Origin: CAWGET01 sp963821715
GTDB taxonomy: Bacteria > Bacteroidota > Ignavibacteria > Ignavibacteriales > Melioribacteraceae
Direction of reading: 5' to 3'
Length of the DNA: 64,000 nucleotides
Assembly (NCBI GenBank): GCA_963821715.1
Contig: CAWGET010000003.1
Span: 18,991-82,990, forward strand
This document shows, piece after piece, positions 17,962-26,123 of this stretch. The first letter of the stretch is position 1; each line of letters starts with the position of its first letter. The position numbers and the translations under genes were made by a program. The notes under the pieces were generated by a model, which was not told where the DNA came from, did no database searches, and saw only the letters and a list, made by a program, of their open reading frames with translations.

Positions 17962-18865
17962 TTACCTGTAAGTTGCTTTTTCGTACTGCTTCCAAAAAAA
18001 TATTATTTAAAGATGGTTCGACTTTTGAAAAATGGGTAACATCAACAAGGTTAACAATTTCTCTCAAAAAATTTCCAGGCTCAACATCAGCGTTTAATAA
18101 AACTTCTTTATGATGATCGACCTTTATTAGATCCTGAACTTCAGGTAGATTCTTAATTAGTTCATCATCGCCAACGAAATCTATTCTGAAATTACTCCGG
18201 GCATCGTTGCTCCTTTTTATTTCCTTTAAAGAACCGCTCAAAACTTCACGTCCCTTATTAATCAAAAATATATTTGTACAAAGATTTTCCGCTACTTCCA
18301 TCATATGCGTTGAAAGTATAATTATTTTTCCTAAATCCAGAAACTCTTTTATAATTTTAGTAACCAAAAATTGGTTTATCGGATCGAATCCGGCAAAGGG
18401 TTCGTCCAGAATCAATATCTCCGGATCGTGGGCTATCGCAATTATAAATTGAACTTTTTGCTGGTTTCCCTTCGATAATTCTTCAACTTTATAATTAGAG
18501 TATCTCAGAATGTCCATCTTCCGGAGCCAATCTTTAGCGTTTTTTGTAGCTGCGGTATGCGATAAATTTTTTAATTCCAGGAAATATTTTATTACATCCA
18601 GAACTTTACTCTTTTTGTAAATTCCTCTTTCTTCAGGGAGATATCCTATTTTATTTTGGAATGAGGGATTACGATCTCTATCTTTAAATGTAATACGTCC
18701 GGAAGTCGGTTTTATAATATCCAGAATAACGCGGATTGTTGTAGTTTTTCCCGCACCGTTTGGCCCTAATATGCCGAATATTTTTCCCGGTTCTACGGAG
18801 AAAGAAATATCATCAACCGCTATTACATTCTTAAATTCTTTTTTCAGGTTTGAAACTTTTAGCAT
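17945..18865 (-). CDS. ABC transporter ATP-binding protein (NatA-like)
   Basis: 306-residue ATPase partner of the downstream permease. Walker A G-P-N-G-A-G-K-T-T at about 34-42, signature region E-L-S-K-G-N-Q-Q-K-V near 133 (K-G-N-Q-Q variant typical of NatA/CcmA types), Walker B I-L-I-L-D-E-P-F-A-G-F-D-P near 155, and the switch His in S-T-H-M-M-E. A C-terminal domain (about 220-306) follows, as in DUF4162-bearing exporters. Transcribed away from the fatty-acid cluster across a 190-nt divergent spacer. Confidence 0.92.
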   Translation of the reverse strand: MLKVSNLKKEFKNVIAVDDISFSVEPGKIFGILGPNGAGKTTTIRVILDIIKPTSGRITFKDRDRNPSFQNKIGYLPEERGIYKKSKVLDVIKYFLELKNLSHTAATKNAKDWLRKMDILRYSNYKVEELSKGNQQKVQFIIAIAHDPEILILDEPFAGFDPINQFLVTKIIKEFLDLGKIIILSTHMMEVAENLCTNIFLINKGREVLSGSLKEIKRSNDARSNFRIDFVGDDELIKNLPEVQDLIKVDHHKEVLLNADVEPGNFLREIVNLVDVTHFSKVEPSLNNIFLEAVRKSNLQVNEKSA

Positions 18866-19055
18866 CTCTTCTTTTATAACGCTTTTTTTCGGAATTTAAA
18901 AGTATCTTTAATAAAATCATTATCAAAGTTATTATCGGATATTTCCGCAAAATCTTTTGCGATTATTACACTTTTATGTTTTTTTTGCTATATAAATGAT
19001 AGCTTGATTCTAAAAAATTGTATATCTATATTTCCAAACTATATTTTAATGCTCT

Positions 19056-19562
19056 ATGTCTATAATAATTAAACATACAAATTATGAGGTCGGGGTTCAT
19101 TATTTTGAATTTACCGAACCTGTAAATGCAATTGGCTTGGAAGAGCCATTTACCGGCGATCTGAAATTAAAATGCCGGATGGATAAATCATTCAGCCAGA
19201 TTGTTTTTGATTGTAATTTAAAAGTAAATGCTAAACTTGAATGTGACCGTTGTACTGGTGATTTCCAGTCGGTTCTTAAAAATGATTTTGAAATAGTATA
19301 TCTATTCAGTGAAGAAAGTATTGAAGACGATGAATTAAATGTTCATTATTTAGCGCCTGAGGAAGATAAAATAGATTTAACTCCCGATGTTGCTGAAATA
19401 GCTAATCTATCTATTCCGATGAAGAATTTATGCGATGAAGATTGCAAAGGTCTTTGTCCGAAATGCGGCGTGGATTTAAATGAAACAACTTGTGATTGTG
19501 ATAAAGAAAATATTAATCCCATTTGGGATAAATTAAAAGAAATAAAAAATAAAAACGTGTAA
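19056..19562 (+). CDS. DUF177 / YceD family protein
   Basis: 168 residues, first gene of the rpmF-plsX-fab cluster. DUF177 proteins (YceD/Duf177) are linked to 23S rRNA/ribosome assembly and nearly always precede rpmF. Visible are L-E-C-D-R-C near 70 and the C-terminal metal-binding region C-x3-C-K-G-L-C-P-x-C-G with a last C-D-C-D. The family's usual D-L...L-x-L-P-x-x-x-x-C pattern is present as D-L-T-P...L-S-I-P-M-K-N-L-C. The start ATG is followed by a weakly conserved N-terminus. Confidence 0.88.
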   Translation: MSIIIKHTNYEVGVHYFEFTEPVNAIGLEEPFTGDLKLKCRMDKSFSQIVFDCNLKVNAKLECDRCTGDFQSVLKNDFEIVYLFSEESIEDDELNVHYLAPEEDKIDLTPDVAEIANLSIPMKNLCDEDCKGLCPKCGVDLNETTCDCDKENINPIWDKLKEIKNKNV

Positions 19563-19585
19563 AACGAAAATAAGGTAACGATAAA

Positions 19586-19765
19586 ATGGCACATCCGAAA
19601 AGGAAAATATCGAAGACAAGAAGAGATAAAAGAAGAACGCATTATAAAGCAACAGCTCCGTCTCTTAGTACGTGCTCAAATTGCGGCGAAATAAAATTAA
19701 GTCACCGCGCTTGCCCTAACTGCGGTTATTATGCAGGCAGATCTATGTTTGTTCCAGAATCATAG
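19586..19765 (+). CDS. rpmF: 50S ribosomal protein L32
   Basis: 59-residue ribosomal protein missed by length-limited ORF lists. Translation from ATG 19586 starts M-A-H-P-K-R-K-I-S-K-T-R-R-D-K-R-R-T-H, the invariant L32 N-terminus. It contains two zinc-ligand pairs, C-S-N-C-G and C-P-N-C-G, so it is the zinc-binding (C+) form. It lies 23 nt after the DUF177 gene and 6 nt before plsX, the standard order. Confidence 0.97.
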   Translation: MAHPKRKISKTRRDKRRTHYKATAPSLSTCSNCGEIKLSHRACPNCGYYAGRSMFVPES

Positions 19766-19771
19766 TAAATA

Positions 19772-20797
19772 ATGATTCCGAACAAAGATAAGGAGTGCAG
19801 AATAATTGTTGATGCAATGGGCGGAGATTACGCCCCCGGTAATGCTGTAAAGGGGGCTCTTCTTGCTGTTAAAGAAAATCCTGACATAAAATTATTACTT
19901 ACCGGCGACAAAAAAAAAATTAAAGAAGTTCTTTCGCAACATAATTTAGAATTTGACGATCGTTTCATAATCCATACATCTCAAGTTATTGAAATGGGTG
20001 ACAGTCCAATTTCTTCCTTAAAAAGCAAACCGGATTCCTCAATAGTTGTAGGTGCAAAAAAAATTAAAGAAGGTGAAGCTGATGCTTTTGTAAGCGCAGG
20101 AAATACAGGCGCTGTAATGGCTGCTTCAACTTTAATTATGGGAAGACTTCCTGGTGTTGGGCGTCCAACTATCGGCGCTACTTTTCCTTCGGCAACTGGT
20201 AGCTGCACCGTGTTTGACGTTGGCGCCAGTGTAGACAGCAAGCCGATGCATTTACTGGAATACGCGTTAATGGGTTCTATTTTCGTTGAGGAAATTTACG
20301 GAGTTAAAAAGCCGAAAGTTGGACTTCTTAGCGTAGGAGAGGAAGAAAGCAAAGGGAACCAGACAACACTGGCCGCGTTTGATCTTCTAAAAAAGTCGAA
20401 TTTAAATTTCCGGGGTAACGTTGAAGGAAGGGATATTTTGAATGGAAAAGTAGATCTCGTGGTTTGCGACGGATATACCGGCAATATTCTCTTGAAGTTC
20501 GGGGAGAGTATGCTTCATCTCTTAAAAATTAAAATGAAAGATTACGCAGAAGCAAATGTTTGGAATAAAATAAAAATTCTCTTGTCCAAAGGAACCTTGA
20601 AAGACGTCTTAAAAGGATTCGACTATCAGCGATTCGGGGGTGTGCCTCTCCTTGGTGTGAACGGTATAAGCCTCATAGGTCATGGATCAAGTTCCGAACT
20701 CGCTATGAAGAATATGGTCCTGAGCGCAAAAGAAATGTACGATAAAAAGCTGCTGCTAAAACTTGAAAACTCTATTAAAGCATATAATGAAAAATAA
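19772..20797 (+). CDS. plsX: phosphate acyltransferase PlsX
   Basis: Makes acyl-phosphate from acyl-ACP for phospholipid synthesis. 341 residues: I-I-V-D-A-M-G-G-D-Y-A-P-G at 10-22, A-F-V-S-A-G-N-T-G-A-V-M-A at about 105-117, and a V-C-D-G-Y-T-G-N-I-L-L-K block near 230. Length and order are normal. The fabH start codon lies inside its last 11 nt, coupling phospholipid and fatty-acid initiation steps. Confidence 0.96.
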   Translation: MIPNKDKECRIIVDAMGGDYAPGNAVKGALLAVKENPDIKLLLTGDKKKIKEVLSQHNLEFDDRFIIHTSQVIEMGDSPISSLKSKPDSSIVVGAKKIKEGEADAFVSAGNTGAVMAASTLIMGRLPGVGRPTIGATFPSATGSCTVFDVGASVDSKPMHLLEYALMGSIFVEEIYGVKKPKVGLLSVGEEESKGNQTTLAAFDLLKKSNLNFRGNVEGRDILNGKVDLVVCDGYTGNILLKFGESMLHLLKIKMKDYAEANVWNKIKILLSKGTLKDVLKGFDYQRFGGVPLLGVNGISLIGHGSSSELAMKNMVLSAKEMYDKKLLLKLENSIKAYNEK

Positions 20798-21800
20798 AAT
20801 AGATAGTAAAAAAATAAATGCGGCAATTACCGGTGTTGGAATGTTTGTACCGGAAAAGGTTTTGGATAATAAATATTTTGAATCTATAGTAGAAACAAAC
20901 GACGAGTGGATACGAACAAGGACCGGAATTAGCGAAAGAAGAATTTTGGAAAACGGAGCCACAAGCGATTTGGCTGCCGGTGCAATAAAAGATCTGCTCG
21001 CAAGTAAAGATATTTCTCCGGAAGAAATAGACGTTATTATTGTTGCAACTGTAACTCCTGATATGCTATTTCCTGCAACGGCTTGCTTAGTTCAGGATAA
21101 GATCGGAGCAAAAAATGCATGGGGTTTCGATCTGTCTGCCGCATGCTCAGGATTTTTGTTCGCGCTTCAAACCGGCGCTTCATTTATTGAAAGTGGAAAC
21201 TATAAAAAAGTTGTGGTAGTGGGTGCTGATAAAATGAGCGCAATCGTTGATTATACAGACCGCAACACATGTATACTTTTCGGTGATGCCGGCTCTGCGG
21301 TGCTGCTCGAACCAACTGACGATAAAGACTTCGGAATAAAAGATTCAATTCTTCATGTCGACGGATCGGGGAAGGATTCGCTATATATGCTTGGCGGAGG
21401 AAGCGCAAATCCGGCCACGGAAGAAACCGTTAAAAATAAAATGCACTATATTTATCAGGATGGGAAAGCGGTTTTTAAAGTAGCGGTTAAAGGAATGGCC
21501 GATGTTTCCGTTGAGATAATGGAAAAAAATAATTTAACATCAGAAGATGTGGCTTATCTTGTACCTCATCAAGCTAATTTAAGAATAATTGATGCGACAC
21601 GAAAACGTATGGGAATTGACGAAGAAAAAGTAACAATAAATATTGATAAATATGGAAATACAACCGCAGCTACTATTCCTTTATGTCTTACGGAATTTTA
21701 CCGTGCGGGTAAAATTAAAAAGGGAGACAATTTAATACTTGCTGCTTTTGGCGCGGGTTATACCTGGGGCTCGATATATTTAACCTGGAGTTTAGATTAA
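20787..21800 (+). CDS. fabH: beta-ketoacyl-ACP synthase III
   Basis: Starts fatty-acid chains by condensing acyl-CoA with malonyl-ACP. The catalytic triad is visible: Cys in D-L-S-A-A-C-S-G-F (about residue 117), His in V-P-H-Q-A-N (about 260), and Asn in K-Y-G-N-T (about 290). The ATG at 20787 (337 residues) is preferred over an in-frame TTG 24 nt upstream because it gives the usual short N-terminus and an 11-nt overlap with plsX. Its TAA stop shares a base with the fabD ATG. Confidence 0.95.
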   Translation: MKNKIDSKKINAAITGVGMFVPEKVLDNKYFESIVETNDEWIRTRTGISERRILENGATSDLAAGAIKDLLASKDISPEEIDVIIVATVTPDMLFPATACLVQDKIGAKNAWGFDLSAACSGFLFALQTGASFIESGNYKKVVVVGADKMSAIVDYTDRNTCILFGDAGSAVLLEPTDDKDFGIKDSILHVDGSGKDSLYMLGGGSANPATEETVKNKMHYIYQDGKAVFKVAVKGMADVSVEIMEKNNLTSEDVAYLVPHQANLRIIDATRKRMGIDEEKVTINIDKYGNTTAATIPLCLTEFYRAGKIKKGDNLILAAFGAGYTWGSIYLTWSLD

Positions 21801-22723
21801 TGTCAAAGCGTGCGCTGCTTTTTCCCGGGCAAGGGTCACAATACGTATCGATGGCAAAAGATCTTGCGGAAAATTCTCAGCAGGCAAAAAATATTTTAAA
21901 TAAAGCCGACGAAATTTTAGAAATACCTCTTTCCGAATATATGTTCTCTGGCCCCGTTGAAAAATTAAAACTGACTGACATTACCCAGCCGGCAATATTT
22001 CTTCATAGTTTAACAATCATGAGCTTTTTAAAAGATGTAGAATTTAGTTGTGCGGCAGGTCATTCCCTTGGAGAATACTCCGCGTTAACGGTTTGCGGAG
22101 CAGTAGATTTTGAGGATGCATTAAAACTCGTCCGCGAAAGGGGAAAGGCTATGCTGCAGGCCGGGATTGATAACCCGGGAACAATGGCTGCCATATTAGG
22201 ATTAGAATCTACAGCGATCGATGAAGTTTGTGAAAGAGCCTCCGATAAAGGAATTGTACAGCCTGCAAATTATAATTCACCTGGTCAAATTGTGATATCC
22301 GGATCTGTGAATGGTGTGAGGGAAGCAATGAGGCTTTCTAAAGAGGCCGGTGCGAAATTAGTTAAAGAGCTAGTTGTAAGCGGAGCTTTTCATTCGCCGC
22401 TTATGGAAAGCGCAAAGGAAAAATTAAAAACTTTTTTAGATGAAACAGATTTTCGCGACGCGGATAAGCCGGTATACGCTAACGTTTCGGCTAAACCAAT
22501 AACTTCAAAAGATGAAATTAAAGAGATGCTGCACAAGCAGGTAACTTCACCGGTAAGATGGCAGGAAATTATTGAAAACATGATTGCCGACGGAGTTGAT
22601 GAGTTTTTTGAAATTGGACCGGGAAAAGTATTGCAGGGATTGGTTAAAAGGATCGATTCGAATGTGAAAATAGTCGGATTGGATAACTTTTCTGATATCG
22701 AAAAAATTAATAAATCAGGTTAA
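21800..22723 (+). CDS. fabD: malonyl-CoA:ACP transacylase
   Basis: Transfers malonyl from CoA to ACP. 307 residues with F-P-G-Q-G-S-Q-Y at 8-15, the nucleophile elbow G-H-S-L-G-E-Y-S-A at about 88, the V-S-G-A-F-H-S-P active-site His near 197, and P-V-Y-A-N-V near 225. The ATG overlaps the fabH stop by one base (TAATG), a coupled junction. The next gene, fabG, begins about 65 nt downstream at a non-standard codon. Confidence 0.96.
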   Translation: MSKRALLFPGQGSQYVSMAKDLAENSQQAKNILNKADEILEIPLSEYMFSGPVEKLKLTDITQPAIFLHSLTIMSFLKDVEFSCAAGHSLGEYSALTVCGAVDFEDALKLVRERGKAMLQAGIDNPGTMAAILGLESTAIDEVCERASDKGIVQPANYNSPGQIVISGSVNGVREAMRLSKEAGAKLVKELVVSGAFHSPLMESAKEKLKTFLDETDFRDADKPVYANVSAKPITSKDEIKEMLHKQVTSPVRWQEIIENMIADGVDEFFEIGPGKVLQGLVKRIDSNVKIVGLDNFSDIEKINKSG

Positions 22724-22787
22724 AAGCTTAACTGGAAAAATAAATGCTATTGTTGTATATTTTAAGCTTATTAAAAAGGGAAGAGTA

Positions 22788-23531
22788 CTGAAACTAAAAG
22801 ATAAAAGAGCTATTGTAACCGGAGGCACAAGAGGAATTGGCAAAGCAATTGTTGAAGAACTTGCGGCTAATGGGTGTAATGTTATTTTTACTTATCAGAA
22901 TTCCGGAGATTCCGCGTTAAAGATAGAAGCGGAATATGAAGGTTCGGATGTAAAAGTTTTATCGCACAAAGCCGACGCTTCTTCCTTTGAAGACGCACAA
23001 AAGACTATTGAGTTCGCAAAGGAACAATTGGGCGGCATTGATATTCTTATTAATAATGCCGGAAAAACAAAAGATAATCTTCTATTAAGAATGAATGAAG
23101 AAGATTTTGATTCTGTTATTGACGCAAATTTGAAGTCTGTGTTTAATTATACAAAAGCGGTTCTAAAATTAATGATCTCTCAGCGCAGTGGTAAAATAAT
23201 AAATATTTCTTCAGTCGTTGGTATTACCGGAAATCCGGGTCAGGCAAACTATGTTGCTTCTAAAGCAGGAGTGATTGGTTTTTCAAAGTCGAACGCGAAG
23301 GAATTGGCTTCAAGAAATATAAATGTTAATGTTGTTGCTCCGGGATTTATCGAAACAGATATGACCGAAAAGTTGACAGACCAGCAGAGAGAAAATATTA
23401 CAAACAATATTCCGCTTCAAAGAATCGGTAAACCGGAAGATGTGGCAAAAGTTGTCCTCTTTTTAAGCGGAAGTGATTCCGATTATTTAACCGGTCAGGT
23501 GATTACTGTTGACGGCGGAATGGTAATGTAG
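22788..23531 (+). CDS. fabG: 3-oxoacyl-ACP reductase, apparent CTG start
   Basis: NADPH-dependent reductase of the elongation cycle. The frame from CTG 22788 gives 247 residues beginning L/M-K-L-K-D-K-R-A-I-V-T-G-G-T-R-G-I-G, exactly the usual FabG N-terminus and length. The NNAG motif lies at ~87, and the catalytic S-Y-x3-K is in I-S-S-V-V and Y-V-A-S-K. There is no in-frame ATG, GTG or TTG between the preceding in-frame stop and this point. The first conventional in-frame start is the TTG at 23028, which would delete the cofactor-binding T-G-x3-G-x-G. A purine-rich A-A-G-G-G-A-A-G lies about 5-8 nt upstream of the CTG. Either a genuine CTG start or a one-base change of ATG. Confidence 0.9.
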   Translation: MKLKDKRAIVTGGTRGIGKAIVEELAANGCNVIFTYQNSGDSALKIEAEYEGSDVKVLSHKADASSFEDAQKTIEFAKEQLGGIDILINNAGKTKDNLLLRMNEEDFDSVIDANLKSVFNYTKAVLKLMISQRSGKIINISSVVGITGNPGQANYVASKAGVIGFSKSNAKELASRNINVNVVAPGFIETDMTEKLTDQQRENITNNIPLQRIGKPEDVAKVVLFLSGSDSDYLTGQVITVDGGMVM

Positions 23532-23573
23532 TTCATAAATTAAACATTCAATTATCATATTAAGGAGTATAAA

Positions 23574-23813
23574 ATGGATATCGAAAACAAAGTAAAAGAA
23601 ATAATTATGGATAAACTAGGTGTTGAAGAATCTCAGATTACACCTGAAGCTTCTTTTACTAACGATTTAGGTGCCGATTCATTGGATATCGTTGAATTAG
23701 TGATGGGATTTGAATCAGAATTTGGAATTTCTATTCCCGATGAAGACGCAGAAAAAATTACTACAGTAGGCGATGCAACAAGCTATTTGAAGGAAAAAGT
23801 TAACAACCAATAA
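23574..23813 (+). CDS. acpP: acyl carrier protein
   Basis: 79-residue acidic four-helix protein that carries growing acyl chains on a phosphopantetheine arm. The attachment Ser36 lies in D-L-G-A-D-S-L-D-I-V-E-L. It has a good ribosome site (AAGGAG) 8 nt upstream. It is followed by a strong hairpin terminator, so fabF downstream would be expressed by read-through or from its own promoter; ACP is normally made in excess. Confidence 0.97.
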   Translation: MDIENKVKEIIMDKLGVEESQITPEASFTNDLGADSLDIVELVMGFESEFGISIPDEDAEKITTVGDATSYLKEKVNNQ

Positions 23814-23816
23814 ATT

Positions 23817-23872
23817 TAAAAGCTGTCTCAGATCATTTTTAATATTATTCAACTGTTTTGAGACAGCTTTTT
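23817..23872 (+). terminator. hairpin terminator between acpP and fabF
   Basis: The left arm AAAGCTGTCTCA (ending at 23830) pairs perfectly with TGAGACAGCTTT (starting at 23859) around an A/T-rich ~28-nt loop, and is followed by a run of T. It lies 4 nt after the acpP stop. This is a factor-independent terminator or attenuator inside the fab cluster. Confidence 0.85.
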
Positions 23873-23909
23873 CCCCTTTATCTATTTTCCATACTGGGAG
23901 AATCATTTT

Positions 23910-25154
23910 ATGAAACAAAGAAGAGTCGCAATTACAGGGTTAGGTGCGCTAACACCAATTGGAAATAATGTAAAAGAATTTTGGGAAGGATTAACTTCCG
24001 GTAGAAACGGTGCAGGACCTATAACAAGATTCGATGCAACCGATTTTGATACGAAATTTGCGTGCGAAATAAAAGATTTCGACCCTCTTGATTATATCGA
24101 TAAAAAGTCGGTTAGACGGATGGATCCTTATACCCGTTATGCTCTTGCTGCAAGTACGATGGCTATGGAAGATTCGAACCTTGATTTGGAGAAAGTTGAT
24201 AAAGAAAGATTTGCCGTTATATATGGAAGTGGAATAGGCGGAATGGATACATTTGAAACGCAGCATACTGCGTTTATGGAAGGAGGAGCAAAAAAAATTA
24301 GTCCTTTCTTCGTACCAATGATGATATCAGATATTGCTGCCGGACAAATTTCAATAAAGTACGGACTTAAAGGACCAAATTATGCAACCACTTCGGCATG
24401 TGCAACTTCTTCGCACGCTATAGCGGACGCATTTATACTTATTCAGAGAGGATCTGCTGATTATGCAGTTTGCGGAGGATCCGAAGCAGCAATCACTCCG
24501 ATGTCTATTGGCGGCTTTAACGCCGCAAGAGCAATTAGTACTTGGAACGACAGACCGAAAGAAGCTTCACGTCCTTTCGATAAAGACCGCAATGGATTTG
24601 TAATGGGCGAAGGAGCGGGTAGTTTGATTTTGGAAGAATATGAATCCGCAAAAGCGCGGGGTGCACATATTTACGGTGAAATAGTTGGCGTTGGTATGAC
24701 CGGCGATGCTTTTCATCTTACTGCTCCGGCACCATTTGGCGAAGGCGCGATGCGTTCGATGCGCGACGCCATCCGAGACGCCGGCATCAAAACTACTGAT
24801 ATTGATTATATCAATGCGCATGGTACTTCCACATCACTGAATGATGTTCACGAAACTCAAGCGATAAAAAAACTCTTCGGAGATCAGGCGTATAATTTAG
24901 CAATCAGTTCAACAAAATCCATGACCGGCCATCTACTTGGTGCTGCCGGCGCTGTAGAATCCATAGCAACTGTTTTAGCATTAAAGAATGGAATCATCCC
25001 TCCGACTATCAATTTGGAAGTACCTGATCCCGAATGTGATTTGAATTATACACCAAAGGAAGCGGTACAGAAAAATATTAATTACGCTTTGTCGAATACA
25101 TTTGGATTCGGAGGACATAATGCAACAATTATTTTTAAGAAGTTTACGGAATAA
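23910..25154 (+). CDS. fabF: beta-ketoacyl-ACP synthase II
   Basis: Condensing enzyme for chain elongation, 414 residues. Cys-His-His triad: T-S-A-C-A-T-S-S (about residue 165), N-A-H-G-T-S-T (about 305), and K-S-M-T-G-H-L-L-G-A-A (about 342). The N-terminal R-R-V-A-I-T-G-L-G and the F-G-F-G-G-H-N C-terminal block are typical. A G-G-G-A-G ribosome site precedes the ATG. rnc follows after 6 nt. Confidence 0.97.
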   Translation: MKQRRVAITGLGALTPIGNNVKEFWEGLTSGRNGAGPITRFDATDFDTKFACEIKDFDPLDYIDKKSVRRMDPYTRYALAASTMAMEDSNLDLEKVDKERFAVIYGSGIGGMDTFETQHTAFMEGGAKKISPFFVPMMISDIAAGQISIKYGLKGPNYATTSACATSSHAIADAFILIQRGSADYAVCGGSEAAITPMSIGGFNAARAISTWNDRPKEASRPFDKDRNGFVMGEGAGSLILEEYESAKARGAHIYGEIVGVGMTGDAFHLTAPAPFGEGAMRSMRDAIRDAGIKTTDIDYINAHGTSTSLNDVHETQAIKKLFGDQAYNLAISSTKSMTGHLLGAAGAVESIATVLALKNGIIPPTINLEVPDPECDLNYTPKEAVQKNINYALSNTFGFGGHNATIIFKKFTE

Positions 25155-25160
25155 ACACTT

Positions 25161-25943
25161 TTGATTTTAGATAAGATCAAAAAATTCTTTTCAAGTAATA
25201 AATTAAAGGAAGATAGTTTCACTTCCGAACTAATTGACAGAGAAGAATTGGAAAAAGTGATTGGGGCAAAAATTACAAATCCCAGCCTTTACGTAAAAGC
25301 TCTAACTCACAGATCGTATCTCGACCGTTATCCCGAAATAAAAAAATCGAATGAGAGATTAGAATTCCTGGGTGATTCGGTTCTAGGTTTGATTGCGGCA
25401 GAATATCTTTTCAAGACATACAAATCGGAAGAAGAAGGGTTCCTCACAAAATCAAGATCTCTATTAGTAAATAAAGAAGCTCTTTCAAGAGCAGCCGAGT
25501 TGATGAATTTGAAAAAATATATTTTATATGAGCGGAAATTCATTAATAGTTCAGTCAGCGGATTAAAAACAATTAATGCCGACGCTCTCGAGGCTCTTAT
25601 TGGCGCCGTTTATCTCGATACCGGCTTAACCGCCGCAGAAAAATTTGTAAGCAAAAAGATATTTAAACCTCTTTTAAAATCCAACATTCTGGAAAATGAC
25701 AGAAATTACAAAGGTCAGCTTCTCGAGTTTGCACATTCCCTCAAAATAAAATCTCCTTATTATAAATTAATTAAAGAAGAAGGTCCGGAGCATAATAAAA
25801 AGTTTTTCATCTCCGTTTTTATCGATGATCAACTTTATGGCGAGGGAAAGGGAAAAAATAAAAAAACCGCAGAACAACTAGCCGCAAAAATCGCATTGCA
25901 AAAATTAAAAGAAGAACATTCCAGTCAAACTAACCAGATCTAA
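25161..25943 (+). CDS. rnc: ribonuclease III
   Basis: Double-strand-specific endoribonuclease that processes rRNA precursors. 260 residues: RNase III signature N-E-R-L-E-F-L-G-D-S-V-L-G at about 68-80, second metal-site region N-A-D-A-L-E-A-L-I-G-A, and a C-terminal double-stranded-RNA-binding domain (about 180-255) with the final A-E-Q-L-A-A-K-I-A motif. The start is TTG 25161; no ATG is available before the conserved catalytic helix. Same position after fabF as in many genomes. Confidence 0.93.
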   Translation: MILDKIKKFFSSNKLKEDSFTSELIDREELEKVIGAKITNPSLYVKALTHRSYLDRYPEIKKSNERLEFLGDSVLGLIAAEYLFKTYKSEEEGFLTKSRSLLVNKEALSRAAELMNLKKYILYERKFINSSVSGLKTINADALEALIGAVYLDTGLTAAEKFVSKKIFKPLLKSNILENDRNYKGQLLEFAHSLKIKSPYYKLIKEEGPEHNKKFFISVFIDDQLYGEGKGKNKKTAEQLAAKIALQKLKEEHSSQTNQI

Positions 25944-25974
25944 TTTTTTCCGCTGATTTTTCTAATCAATTATT

Positions 25975-25982
25975 TATATTTG
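25975..25982 (+). promoter_or_regulatory. possible promoter -7 box upstream of gcvP
   Basis: TATATTTG matches the Bacteroidota-type -7 consensus TAnnTTTG and lies about 140 nt before the gcvP ATG in a 180-nt non-coding spacer. No convincing -33 TTTG at the expected spacing was found, so this is only a candidate. I looked for glycine-riboswitch architecture in the leader and did not see it. Confidence 0.25.
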
Positions 25983-26123
25983 ATATTCATTTTAGAAGTT
26001 AGAATACTGAGGACAGAAGTCAGGAATTAAATGATAAAAACTGTTGGGCTCCGTCTTCTATTAAACAGTTAGTTATTAACAAACAAAAATATATTTTATA
26101 ATAATTAAAATTAAAAAGAGATT

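Noticed and set aside
20763..20786. Upstream TTG start for fabH
   Set aside because: Would add eight residues inside plsX with no ribosome site; the ATG at 20787 gives the usual N-terminus.
25944..26123. Glycine riboswitch before gcvP
   Set aside because: The leader has no recognisable tandem glycine-aptamer core; only a candidate -7 box is visible.
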